Below are positions 25,828 through 33,711 of a stretch of DNA of 64,000 nt, piece after piece (positions within the stretch are counted from its first letter, which is position 1; each line of letters starts with the position of its first letter). The translations under genes were made by a program, and so were the position numbers. The DNA comes from Verrucomicrobiota bacterium (lineage in GTDB: Bacteria; Verrucomicrobiota; Verrucomicrobiia; Limisphaerales; UBA11320): NCBI GenBank assembly GCA_016199985.1, contig JACQFQ010000046.1, positions 1 to 64,000 on the forward strand, read 5' to 3'. Below the pieces are notes generated by a model. The model saw nothing but the letters and a program-made list of their open reading frames with translations, did no database searches and was not told the origin of the DNA.

Positions 25828-27534
25828 ATGGCCGACGCGTCCCATTCCGATCCATTGATGGCCCTCGTGAAGGAGAAGGGCCTGATTGACGACATCCAAT
25901 TTGAGGAGGTGTCGCAGGAGCACGAGCGGACGGGGAAGCTCTTTGGCGATATCCTCAAGGACTTCGGGCTTGTCGATTCCGACACCCAGCTGCAGATCAT
26001 CGCGGAGTACCTCGGCACGGAGGTCATTGATCTTCGTTCGGTGAATTTCACCCCGGAGCTTCTCAGCGCCGTGCCTTCGGCCACAGCGCGGATGTATCAA
26101 TGCGTCCCCGTGGGGCTTTACGGATCCACGCTGCAGGTCGCTCTCGGGAATCCGCTGAATCCCTCCGCCCTCGACGAGCTGGGCTTCATCATCCGCAAGG
26201 ACCTGGCGCAGGTCGTCGCCGATCCTGGGCAGATCATGCGGACGATCGACCAGCATTACGGAGGCGAGACTGAGAGCGTCGGCGACATTCTCAAGGAGCT
26301 GGGCGAGGACACGGAGCTCGGAAAGGGAGTCGCGGACGCTCAAAACGCGAGCGAAGCCGAGCTGGGCGACATGGCGAACGAGGTGCCGATCGTGCGCTTC
26401 GTCAACCTCGTTCTCTTCCAGGCGATTCAGGATCGCGCCAGCGACATTCATTTCGAGCCCTTCGAGGACGAGTTCAAGATCCGCTATCGCGTCGACGGCG
26501 CGCTTTACGAGATGTCGCCTCCGCCCAAGGATCTCGCGATCCCGGTGATCTCGCGGTTGAAGGTCATGGCGAACCTGAACATCGCCGAGCGTCGGATGCC
26601 GCAGGACGGGCGCATCACGGTTCCGGTGGGCAACAAGCTCATCGATCTTCGTATTTCGTGCCTCCCCACCGCGTTCGGCGAGTCGGTGGTGCTTCGCGTG
26701 CTCGATCGCTCGTCCATCAGCCTGGATATCGACTCTCTGGGTCTTCCGAAGCATGTGCTGGAATACACCGCTGAAGCCATCCAGCAGCCCAACGGAATCT
26801 TCGTCGTGACCGGTCCCACCGGATCCGGCAAGACGACGACCCTTTATTCCTGCCTTCGCCGGATCAACACCATGGATTCGAAGCTGCTCACCGCCGAGGA
26901 TCCGGTGGAGTTCGACATCGAAGGGATCATGCAGGTGCAGGTGAACGAAGCCGCGGGGATGACGTTTTCGAAAGCCTTGCGGTCGTTCCTGCGTCAGGAT
27001 CCGGACGTGATCATGTTGGGGGAAATGCGCGATCTGGAGACCTCCCAGATCGCGATTCAGGCTTCGCTGACCGGCCATTTGGTCCTGAGCACCCTGCACA
27101 CCAACGACGCGCCTGGCGCCGTCACGCGTCTGCTGGACATGGGCGTGGAGCCCTTCCTGATCTCTTCGTCGCTGATGGCCGTTCTGGCGCAACGTCTTGT
27201 CCGGACAGTCTGCAAGAAGTGCCGCGCGCCGTTCGAGCCCACGGAGAATCAGCTCTCCATGCTGAACCTTTCCCCTCACGACCTCGGCGAGAAGGTTTTC
27301 TACTATGGCCGCGGCTGCCAGGCCTGCAACGACACCGGCTACAAGGGCCGCAAAGGTATTTTCGAGCTTCTCGTGATCAACGATGCCATTCGCGGTCTAA
27401 TCAACGAGCGCGCCCCCACGATCGTGGTCCGTCATAAAGCGATGGAATTGGGAATGGTGACTCTCCGGGAAGATGGCTTGCGGAGCATTTTTGACGGTGA
27501 TACCACGATCGAAGAAGTGCTGAAATACACATAA
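25828..27534 (+). CDS. pilB: type IV pilus assembly ATPase, GspE/PilB family (copy 2)
   Basis: A 568-residue paralogue of the ATPase at 22.9 kb. It has an MshEN-like N-terminus ([19 protein letters not shown]), [21 protein letters not shown], Walker [16 protein letters not shown], Walker [17 protein letters not shown], His box [15 protein letters not shown] and a zinc motif CKKC...CQAC. One of the better ribosome binding sites in the window (AGGGAGAA) lies just before its ATG. It is 18 bases upstream of pilC, so it is the most likely partner ATPase for that PilC. The two copies have the same length and architecture, which points to a duplication followed by specialisation. Confidence 0.92.
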   Translation: MADASHSDPLMALVKEKGLIDDIQFEEVSQEHERTGKLFGDILKDFGLVDSDTQLQIIAEYLGTEVIDLRSVNFTPELLSAVPSATARMYQCVPVGLYGSTLQVALGNPLNPSALDELGFIIRKDLAQVVADPGQIMRTIDQHYGGETESVGDILKELGEDTELGKGVADAQNASEAELGDMANEVPIVRFVNLVLFQAIQDRASDIHFEPFEDEFKIRYRVDGALYEMSPPPKDLAIPVISRLKVMANLNIAERRMPQDGRITVPVGNKLIDLRISCLPTAFGESVVLRVLDRSSISLDIDSLGLPKHVLEYTAEAIQQPNGIFVVTGPTGSGKTTTLYSCLRRINTMDSKLLTAEDPVEFDIEGIMQVQVNEAAGMTFSKALRSFLRQDPDVIMLGEMRDLETSQIAIQASLTGHLVLSTLHTNDAPGAVTRLLDMGVEPFLISSSLMAVLAQRLVRTVCKKCRAPFEPTENQLSMLNLSPHDLGEKVFYYGRGCQACNDTGYKGRKGIFELLVINDAIRGLINERAPTIVVRHKAMELGMVTLREDGLRSIFDGDTTIEEVLKYT

Positions 27535-27552
27535 ATCCCGGCTAAGCGAGTT

Positions 27553-28875
27553 ATGCCAAAGTTCAACTACGTCGCCATGGATTCCCGTGGCAAAGAGACC
27601 AAGGGAACGTTGGAGGTCACCAACCAGAACGAGGCGATCGGACGCCTGAAGGAGATGGGGTTCTTCCCCACCAAAGTCGTCGAGGTCACGGAGAAATCGA
27701 AGGACGCGGACTCCAAGGGCGCCAAAGGCGGGGGAAAGAAGGCGAAAGGAAAGGGCGGAGGCAGCCTCAACATCAAGATTCCCGGGTTCGGGAGCGGTGT
27801 TAAGTCCAAGATTCTCTCCACATTCACCCGGCAGCTGGCCACGCTGGTTGACGCTGGCTTGCCGTTGCTCCGCGGGCTGAAAGTCCTGGAGAAACAGGAG
27901 CGCAATCCCATCCTCAAAGGAATCATTGGAGACCTCGGCAGATCCATCGAGGGCGGCAGCACATTCTCAGAGGGCCTGGCGCAGCATCCGAAGGTTTTTA
28001 ATCGTCTCTTCATCAACATGGTGAAGGCGGGCGAAATCGGCGGTGTTCTAGAAATCGCCTTGTCCCGTCTCGCCGAGTTCATGGAGAAGGCCGAGAAGAT
28101 CAAAGGGAAGGTCATCGCGGCGATGTTCTATCCGGTCGCCGTCATGTTCGTGGCCGTTGTGATTCTCATGGTTCTCATGATCTTCGTCATCCCGAAGTTT
28201 CGCGACATTTTCAAGGACATGCTCCCCGGCGAGAGCCTCCCTCCATTCACCCGTTTTGTGCTGGCGATCAGCGAAGCGGTCAAAGACAACTTCCTCTATG
28301 TGCTGGCCGGCGCCGCTGTGGTGGTGTTCGCCTTCGTTTCCTTCGTGAAAACGCGGTTCGGACGCAAGCTGTTCGATCGTTTCAAGCTGAACATGCCCGG
28401 CCTGGGCCCTGTTGTGAGCAAGGTCGCGATCGCCCGTTTCACGCGAACCCTCGGCACCTTGATCAGCAGCGGCGTTCCGATTTTGCAGGCCCTGAACATC
28501 GTCAAGGAGACCTCCGGCAATGTCGTCATCGGGGACGCCGTCCAAGCCGTCCACGAAAGCGTCAAGGAAGGCGAGACGATCACCGCTCCGCTGGAGGCGG
28601 CCAATGTCTTCCCCCCCATGGTCATCAGCATGGTGGACGTCGGCGAGCAAACCGGCGCGCTGCCTGAGATGTTGATGAAGATCGCGGACAATTACGACGA
28701 GGAGGTCGATAACGCCGTCGCGGCCATGACCTCGCTCCTCGAGCCTGTCATGATCGTGTTTCTCGCCGTTATCGTGGGAAGTATCGTCATCGCCCTGTTC
28801 CTTCCCCTGATCAAGCTCATGGAAGGCATCGGCGACAATAACGAAGGCGGCCCTCCTAAGGCTGCCGCCAAGTAG
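27553..28875 (+). CDS. pilC: type IV pilus inner-membrane platform protein PilC/GspF
   Basis: A 440-residue platform protein. It starts with the family's FNYVAMDSRGKETKGTLE and LKEMGFFPTKVVEV, followed by an unusual Lys/Gly-rich linker at about residues 55-78. Two GspF domains follow (FTRQLATLVDAGLPLLRGL and FTRTLGTLISSGVPILQAL) with three membrane segments at about 193-215, 245-265 and 395-420. It couples the cytoplasmic ATPases to pilin insertion. It is the last gene of the pil group: a strong hairpin terminator follows 57 bases after the stop. Confidence 0.93.
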   Translation: MPKFNYVAMDSRGKETKGTLEVTNQNEAIGRLKEMGFFPTKVVEVTEKSKDADSKGAKGGGKKAKGKGGGSLNIKIPGFGSGVKSKILSTFTRQLATLVDAGLPLLRGLKVLEKQERNPILKGIIGDLGRSIEGGSTFSEGLAQHPKVFNRLFINMVKAGEIGGVLEIALSRLAEFMEKAEKIKGKVIAAMFYPVAVMFVAVVILMVLMIFVIPKFRDIFKDMLPGESLPPFTRFVLAISEAVKDNFLYVLAGAAVVVFAFVSFVKTRFGRKLFDRFKLNMPGLGPVVSKVAIARFTRTLGTLISSGVPILQALNIVKETSGNVVIGDAVQAVHESVKEGETITAPLEAANVFPPMVISMVDVGEQTGALPEMLMKIADNYDEEVDNAVAAMTSLLEPVMIVFLAVIVGSIVIALFLPLIKLMEGIGDNNEGGPPKAAAK

Positions 28876-28931
28876 TTCGAGCCAGCGCCGAATCCCACGA
28901 GGATCGGCAACAAGGCATAATTTGCCGATCG

Positions 28932-28968
28932 AATTGGCCATCGGACCTCCGATGGCCAATTTTTTTTC
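28932..28968 (+). terminator. rho-independent terminator after pilC
   Basis: AATTGGCCATCGGA pairs with the complementary TCCGATGGCCAATT across a very short loop, and eight Ts follow. This is a textbook intrinsic terminator. It separates the pilB-T-B-C transcript from the toxin-antitoxin/prepilin transcript that starts about 20 bases further on. Confidence 0.9.
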
Positions 28969-28987
28969 ATAAAGTAGAACCCTTCTG

Positions 28988-29052
28988 TTGACGAATAATG
29001 GGACAGCTTGTAAATACATTGTAGTTACAATGCATGGCGTATGAATTTACAA
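28988..29052 (+). promoter_or_regulatory. promoter with nested inverted-repeat operator ahead of the toxin-antitoxin/prepilin genes
   Basis: TTGACG (28988-28993) and TAAATA (29011-29016) are 17 bases apart and make a plausible promoter. Over and after the -10 box lie two nested dyads. CATTGTAGTTACAATG (29017-29032) is a perfect 7-base inverted repeat with a 2-base centre. Outside it, TTGTAAAT (29008-29015) pairs with ATTTACAA (29045-29052). The outer left arm covers the -10 box. This placement is expected for autorepression by the CopG-type antitoxin encoded just downstream. The local AT content is much higher than in the flanking genes. Confidence 0.65.
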
Positions 29053-29066
29053 ACGATGACTGACCG

Positions 29067-29357
29067 ATGGAGTTCGATTGGAACAATCCTCCGTTTTCGG
29101 TAGTGGAGCCGCTGAATCTCAAAGAAATTGAAGAATCCTTTGAAGATCCCTTTGCCATTCGTCTGCTCCCCGATTCGCCCCGGTTTTCGGTTCAAGCGCG
29201 GTTCTTCAACCTGGGGATGTCTTTGGGCGGTTTGGGGATCTTCAGTCTGTATCGAACGAACGGGAAGCAAGTCCGGGTTATTCTCGCCCGGGTGTTCGAG
29301 CCTGAAGAGCGGATGTTTTACGAGCGGAAGCTGACCCAGGCGTTGAGCGGACTCTGA
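29067..29357 (+). CDS. BrnT-like RelE-fold toxin
   Basis: A 96-residue protein with the BrnT outline: an N-terminal helix containing IEESFEDPFAIRL, then a sheet with GIFSLYRTNGKQVRVILARVFEPEERMFYERK, equivalent to the family's 'GxxxxxRxxxVxxxxRxxxxxExxxYE' end. BrnT toxins are ribosome-independent RNases of the RelE fold. The order toxin first, antitoxin second (8-base gap) is the BrnT/BrnA order. It differs from the classic family in lacking the usual HGV/FDP-type opening, so this is a divergent member. It is the first gene of a transcript that continues into prepilin genes. Confidence 0.65.
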   Translation: MEFDWNNPPFSVVEPLNLKEIEESFEDPFAIRLLPDSPRFSVQARFFNLGMSLGGLGIFSLYRTNGKQVRVILARVFEPEERMFYERKLTQALSGL

Positions 29358-29365
29358 TCCGGAAT

Positions 29366-29641
29366 ATGAATGCGATTGCGACATGGGAAGAGGTCCCGAT
29401 TTTCGAGAGCGAAAGTGCGGAGGCCGCGTTCTGGGGGGAGATGCGGGTGGACCTTCGGTTGATGGAAGTGGCGACGGTTCCGAGCAACGAGATGAGCGAG
29501 TCCGTGACGATCACGCTCCGGATGGATCCTCGGATGCTCTCCCGGATCAAGCGTCTGGCTCGCTCGCGGTACTTGAACTATCAAAGCATGATCAAACAAT
29601 GGATCAGCGAACGACTCGAACACGATTTTCGATCCCGATGA
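29366..29641 (+). CDS. CopG/BrnA-like ribbon-helix-helix antitoxin
   Basis: A 91-residue protein. The first 40 residues include ATWEEVPIFESESAEAAFW, a pattern seen in CopG antitoxins that partner BrnT-like toxins. The C-terminal half is a ribbon-helix-helix domain: ESVTITLRMDPRMLSRIKRLARSR (strand and helix 1), then NYQSMIKQWISERL (helix 2). It should bind the inverted repeats upstream and neutralise the toxin. Its stop codon overlaps the ATG of the first prepilin gene (ATGA, 29638-29641), so the antitoxin and prepilin genes are translationally coupled. That coupling is unusual for a toxin-antitoxin module. Confidence 0.72.
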   Translation: MNAIATWEEVPIFESESAEAAFWGEMRVDLRLMEVATVPSNEMSESVTITLRMDPRMLSRIKRLARSRYLNYQSMIKQWISERLEHDFRSR

Positions 29642-30294
29642 ACACAACATTTGCTCAACTCCGATCCCTGCGGGTCCCCAAGGCCGCGGGCTTCAGCTTG
29701 ATCGAACTGCTCGTCGTTCTCGCCATCATCGCCATTCTCGCGGGGATGCTGATGACCGGATTTGGCGGCGCGGGACGCAACAAGCAGGTGGCCGCGATCA
29801 AGGGAAGCCGCGCGGAGATCGTGACGGCGATAGAGGAGTATAACGCCAAGCGGGGGTTTTATCCGCCGACTCCTGTGGACGCCGCCAATAACCCGATCCT
29901 GGACAAGCCGACGTTGTACTACGAGCTGGTGGGAACGCGGTTCGATGACAAGGACCAGAAATACCATTCCCTGGACGACCAGGAGATGATTGGCCCTGGG
30001 GACTTGAAATCGCTGTTCGGCGTGGCCGTCGCGTTTTCCAACTCCGGAAAGCAGCCGGGCGATTCGCAGAATTTCTATATCAACCTGAACAAGAATCGGC
30101 GTGGCCACGCGGATTTTGCCGGCAAGCCAGCCGGCGTTGATTATGGGGTGCTTGCCCTCCCCATTCGATCGGGGACCAGCGACATCCTCATCTGGCGGTA
30201 CAATTCCTACAATCCCACGAACAACCCCGGCCGATTCGATCTTTGGGTGGAGTGGACGCAAGCCAACAAAACCGAAATAATTGGGAACTGGTGA
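29638..30294 (+). CDS. type II secretion/type IV prepilin-like protein (GspG style)
   Basis: A 218-residue prepilin. The 18-residue leader ends KAAG, followed by FSLIELLVVLAIIAILAGMLM with Glu at position 5, the class III signal cut and N-methylated by PilD-type peptidase. The body contains aromatic and Asn-rich segments and a C-terminal part like GspG/major pseudopilins (RSGTSDILIWRYNSYNPTNNP). The start is fixed by the ATGA overlap with the antitoxin gene. The next prepilin gene begins one base after its stop. It is probably a pseudopilin of the linked export apparatus. Confidence 0.85.
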   Translation: MNTTFAQLRSLRVPKAAGFSLIELLVVLAIIAILAGMLMTGFGGAGRNKQVAAIKGSRAEIVTAIEEYNAKRGFYPPTPVDAANNPILDKPTLYYELVGTRFDDKDQKYHSLDDQEMIGPGDLKSLFGVAVAFSNSGKQPGDSQNFYINLNKNRRGHADFAGKPAGVDYGVLALPIRSGTSDILIWRYNSYNPTNNPGRFDLWVEWTQANKTEIIGNW

Positions 30295-30295
30295 T

Positions 30296-31159
30296 ATGAA
30301 ACTGACAAGACTCGGAGGGCTTTGCCCTCGCTCTGTGGAGATTCGCTGGGACGAGCGAAGCTGGGAGCCGCAATGGGTGAATCGCGGCGCGACTTTCCAG
30401 GCCGCCGGCGCCGCGGGCGCGCTTCGGGGCACGGCGCTGCGGGTCCGCTGCTTTTCCGTCGCTTCCGCCAGCCGTCCCGCGACGCCGCGCGGCATGCGCC
30501 GCCGTTCCCGGGGTTTCACGCTCATCGAGCTGCTCGTGGTCATCGCCATCATCGCCACTCTCGCGGGGTTGCTCATGCCCGCGATCGGCGGCATGAAAAA
30601 GAAGGCCAAGATCCAGGCCGTGCACAAGGAGCTGGCTGAGCTGGCCATCGCGATCCAACACTACGAAACGACGTACAGCCGATTTCCCACCATCCAGAAG
30701 AGCGGGGGCAACGACGCGACCTTTGGTCTCAAGACCGGGAACGAGGAGGTCATCGCGATTCTGAGGGACGTCGAGCTTCCCGCGTCCGGAGGCCGGCCCG
30801 CCGTGAACGTCAACCACGCGCTGAATCCGCAACGACAAAATTTCCTGAGCGCTGTGAAGCCCGCGCGCGACGCCAACAGCCCCGGAATCGACGCCGGCAG
30901 CGTGTATCGCGACCCCTGGGGCCAGCCCTATGTGATCAGCATGGACCTCAACTACGATGACCGATGCGAGGACGAGCTTTATTCCAGCCCGCAGATTTCC
31001 GGCGATCAACCCAATGGCCTCGTGACCGTGAGGAATGGGGCGGCGTACGCGCTCGTTGGCCGGATCATGGTGTGGTCGCGCGGGCCTGACGGGCAATTCG
31101 ACATGCCTGGCGCGTCCGGCTCCGCAAATTCGGACAACATACTGAGTTGGAAACCATGA
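30296..31159 (+). CDS. type IV prepilin-like protein with unusually long leader
   Basis: If translated from the ATG at 30296, one base after the previous stop, this is a 287-residue protein whose cleavage site (RRRSRG followed by FTLIELLVVIAIIATLAGLLM) lies about 73 residues in. An internal ATG at 30494 (MRRRSRG) would give a normal 7-residue leader and a protein of about 221 residues. The extra segment (30296-30493) looks like a dispersed intergenic repeat translated in frame. The mature part has GspG-type features, including VYRDPWGQPYVISMD near residue 205 and SRGPDGQFD near the end. It overlaps the next gene by ATGA. Confidence 0.82.
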   Translation: MKLTRLGGLCPRSVEIRWDERSWEPQWVNRGATFQAAGAAGALRGTALRVRCFSVASASRPATPRGMRRRSRGFTLIELLVVIAIIATLAGLLMPAIGGMKKKAKIQAVHKELAELAIAIQHYETTYSRFPTIQKSGGNDATFGLKTGNEEVIAILRDVELPASGGRPAVNVNHALNPQRQNFLSAVKPARDANSPGIDAGSVYRDPWGQPYVISMDLNYDDRCEDELYSSPQISGDQPNGLVTVRNGAAYALVGRIMVWSRGPDGQFDMPGASGSANSDNILSWKP

Positions 31160-32049
31160 TCCGAGACCTCCAGCGATTGCCGATCCTGAGCGCGCCGCGA
31201 GCCGCCGCGCTCCGCGCGTTCTCCTTGGTCGAGATGCTCGTCGTGATTGGGCTGATCGCTTTGATCGCCGGCTTGGCGGCGCCCGCGTTCAAGACCAAGT
31301 CCATGAGCATGGACATGGGGCATCGGCAGCTGAACGACGACCTGAACCGCGCCCGACAGCTGGCCATCAGCACGCGCTCCACCGTCTATGTGGTCTTCGT
31401 CCCGCTGATCGACGCGGACCACGCTTTCGCGACCGCGCCCAAACTACCCGTGGCGCAGAGGGACGTTCTTTCGAAGCGTCAGCTGAGCGGATACGTGATT
31501 TTCTCGCGTCGCAGCGTCGGCTCGCAGCCTGGCCAGGAGGAACCGCGGTTCCTGAGCGAATGGAAGGAGCTTCCCGAGGGAGTTTTCGTTTCCACCAACA
31601 AGTTTGCGCTCGCGGACGCCGGCTTCCGCGGGTTTCTTCCCATGGACTTTTATGAGGAAGCCGACATCAACGCGGCCCAGGCGCCCCGCTTTCCACTCCC
31701 CGTCGTGGGCGGCGCCCGCCTCAGGCGAACCCACTACATCGCCTTCGACGCGACCGGCGCTCTCACCCTGCTCGAGGACGGGGATGTCCGGAGAAACCGC
31801 GACAAGGACGACTGGCGGAAGAATGTGGAGAGGCGCGCGATCGTTCCCCTGATGGCGGGGAGCATCGTCTATCCGGTGGTGTACGACGGCGATCGCAAGG
31901 GCTTCGACTGGCGTGCCGCCGATGTCATGCTGAAAGCGCCGTTCAACGTCCCTGGCGCCGACTACAAGGGCCTCGACGCCTACATCAAGTGGGTGCGCGT
32001 GGACCCGCTCACCGGCCGCTCCCGAGTCGAGGGAGGAGAAATCCAATAG
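31156..32049 (+). CDS. prepilin-like protein, Verru_Chthon cassette protein D type
   Basis: A 297-residue pseudopilin. The leader ends ALRA, followed by FSLVEMLVVIGLIALIAGLAAPAF, so the residue before the cut is Ala instead of the usual Gly. A GspH-like core with NDDLNRARQLAISTRSTVYVVF follows. By order, size and gene content it corresponds to protein D of the four-gene cassette known from Verrucomicrobium and Chthoniobacter, whose function is not established. The start at 31156 overlaps the previous stop (ATGA). A TTG nine bases upstream is less likely. The next gene begins 4 bases after its stop. Confidence 0.8.
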   Translation: MIRDLQRLPILSAPRAAALRAFSLVEMLVVIGLIALIAGLAAPAFKTKSMSMDMGHRQLNDDLNRARQLAISTRSTVYVVFVPLIDADHAFATAPKLPVAQRDVLSKRQLSGYVIFSRRSVGSQPGQEEPRFLSEWKELPEGVFVSTNKFALADAGFRGFLPMDFYEEADINAAQAPRFPLPVVGGARLRRTHYIAFDATGALTLLEDGDVRRNRDKDDWRKNVERRAIVPLMAGSIVYPVVYDGDRKGFDWRAADVMLKAPFNVPGADYKGLDAYIKWVRVDPLTGRSRVEGGEIQ

Positions 32050-32053
32050 CCTG

Positions 32054-32869
32054 ATGAAAACAACCCCGCAATCTTCCCGTCCCCTCCGGTCCGGCTTCAC
32101 GCTGCTCGAGATCGCCGTCTCGCTCGCGGTGATCGGATTCGCGATCGTGGCCGTTCTGGGCGTGTTGCCGACCGGATTGAACATCCAGCGGGACACGCGA
32201 GAGCGCACCATTGTGCTGCAGGACGCGTCGTATTTTGTGGAGGCCATTCGTCACGGGGCCAGCGATGTGACGGAGGCCTATCCATCCACCCAACTTGCGA
32301 ATTCGGTGCAGCGAATGTGGCGGGTGTTTGAGGATCAGAATAGCGTGCGGACCACCGAACTTGCGGACCGAACGCGGGACTTCCCCACCGACGGGGATGT
32401 CATCCGCCTCCTGAGCGAGCCCAGCCACGATCTCCCTGGGGGCGTGCGTTATCTCTACTCCGTGGCGCTCCTGCGCTCGCTGAGCGGGTCGGCTTCCGAA
32501 AAAGGGGGACGCGCGCCCGACAATCGTATTTCATTCAGTTATCTGCTCAAGAGCCAGATCCTGCCCATCGACACGACGATTCCCTTCGAAACCCTCACTC
32601 GCGCGGTGACCAACCAGGTGAATCTGGATGTCGCGAACACGCTGGAAACCGTGACCCTGGGCGAGCTTCGACAACGGGAGAAGGGGTGGCTTCGGCTGGG
32701 CACCAATCTGTCCGAGATGCGCTTCACCATCTACTGGCCGCCGATCCCGGAGGACTACTCCCCGGACGCCCGCTACAAGAACAAGATCGCCCTGCGCACG
32801 TTCACGAGCGGCGCCGTCGGGACGAATTCCCTGAGCGTTTATTCCATCCAGCCGCGGCGGTTCCTATGA
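32054..32869 (+). CDS. prepilin-like protein, Verru_Chthon cassette protein B type
   Basis: A 271-residue pseudopilin with leader MKTTPQSSRPLRSG, then FTLLEIAVSLAVIGFAIVAVLGVLPTG. The hydrophobic stretch with Val/Ile and the GVLPTGL turn are typical of the PilV/GspI-like cassette protein B. Downstream residues are variable and Thr/Arg-rich. It overlaps the cassette C gene by ATGA (32866-32869). Minor pseudopilins of this shape normally form the tip complex of a filament; that role is inferred. Confidence 0.8.
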   Translation: MKTTPQSSRPLRSGFTLLEIAVSLAVIGFAIVAVLGVLPTGLNIQRDTRERTIVLQDASYFVEAIRHGASDVTEAYPSTQLANSVQRMWRVFEDQNSVRTTELADRTRDFPTDGDVIRLLSEPSHDLPGGVRYLYSVALLRSLSGSASEKGGRAPDNRISFSYLLKSQILPIDTTIPFETLTRAVTNQVNLDVANTLETVTLGELRQREKGWLRLGTNLSEMRFTIYWPPIPEDYSPDARYKNKIALRTFTSGAVGTNSLSVYSIQPRRFL

Positions 32870-33711
32870 CGTCCACCCCTTCCAGACGCGCCGGCTACTC
32901 GCTTGTCGAGGTCATGGTCGCCATGACCTTGCTGACCGTGATCGTGGTGGGGCTGCTGGCCAGCTTGAACCAGACGCAGCGCGCCCTGCGCATCAGCGGG
33001 TCCCAGACGGACACGATGGAGAACGGCCGCGCTTTCATGTCCATGATCAGCCAGGAACTGGCCGAGTTGGCGAGGTTGCCCGCGGCGGCGAGCAACACCT
33101 TCCGCTTTTACTCGGTGGCGCGAACCGATCCGATCTATCAGAACATCGAGGGACTCGGGGCCGACTCCCGAACCAACCAGCTCTACAGCTTCGGATTCGT
33201 GGTCCGCGACAAGACGGCGAATCAGTGGCGAACCATCACTTATGATTTTGAGCGCGCCGACCTCGACTTCACGATGGGCGCCCTGTATCGCACCGAAACC
33301 AATTTTCCATACTGGGCGTTGACCAATGACGCGCAGGGATTGACCGGATACCAGAAGCAGCTGCGGACCTTCGGCTATGACGCGCAGCGCACCCCCGATC
33401 AAACCAACTTCTTTGGCAGAATGATCGAGGGGGTCGTTCACCTGGCTTTCAAGGCGTATGATCAGAACGGGCTGCTGATTCCGGAGTGGAGCCGCGACAG
33501 GTTCGCGGGGTACTGGTTCACCAACGCGCCCCTGAACCTTTCGACCACCGCTCCGTCCGCGATCGAGATTGAGCTGGGCGTCCTGGATCCCGACGTGCGG
33601 CGTCGCGTCAAGGGGATGCCGGATCCCAACACCGTTCAGAACTATCTCAAAGACCGCGCGGGCAACATCCAGGTTTTCCGCCAGCGCATTCCTATTTCTG
33701 TAGGCCCATGA
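32866..33711 (+). CDS. prepilin-like protein, Verru_Chthon cassette protein C type
   Basis: A 281-residue PilW/GspJ-like pseudopilin. The short leader MTSTPSRRAG is followed by YSLVEVMVAMTLLTVIVVGLLASL, with Tyr at +1 and Glu at +5. The body has NGRAFMSMISQELAELARL and a conserved C-terminal part (SAIEIELGVLDPDVRRRVKG) characteristic of cassette protein C. It overlaps both neighbours by ATGA, which implies tight stoichiometric translation with the B and A proteins. Confidence 0.82.
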   Translation: MTSTPSRRAGYSLVEVMVAMTLLTVIVVGLLASLNQTQRALRISGSQTDTMENGRAFMSMISQELAELARLPAAASNTFRFYSVARTDPIYQNIEGLGADSRTNQLYSFGFVVRDKTANQWRTITYDFERADLDFTMGALYRTETNFPYWALTNDAQGLTGYQKQLRTFGYDAQRTPDQTNFFGRMIEGVVHLAFKAYDQNGLLIPEWSRDRFAGYWFTNAPLNLSTTAPSAIEIELGVLDPDVRRRVKGMPDPNTVQNYLKDRAGNIQVFRQRIPISVGP

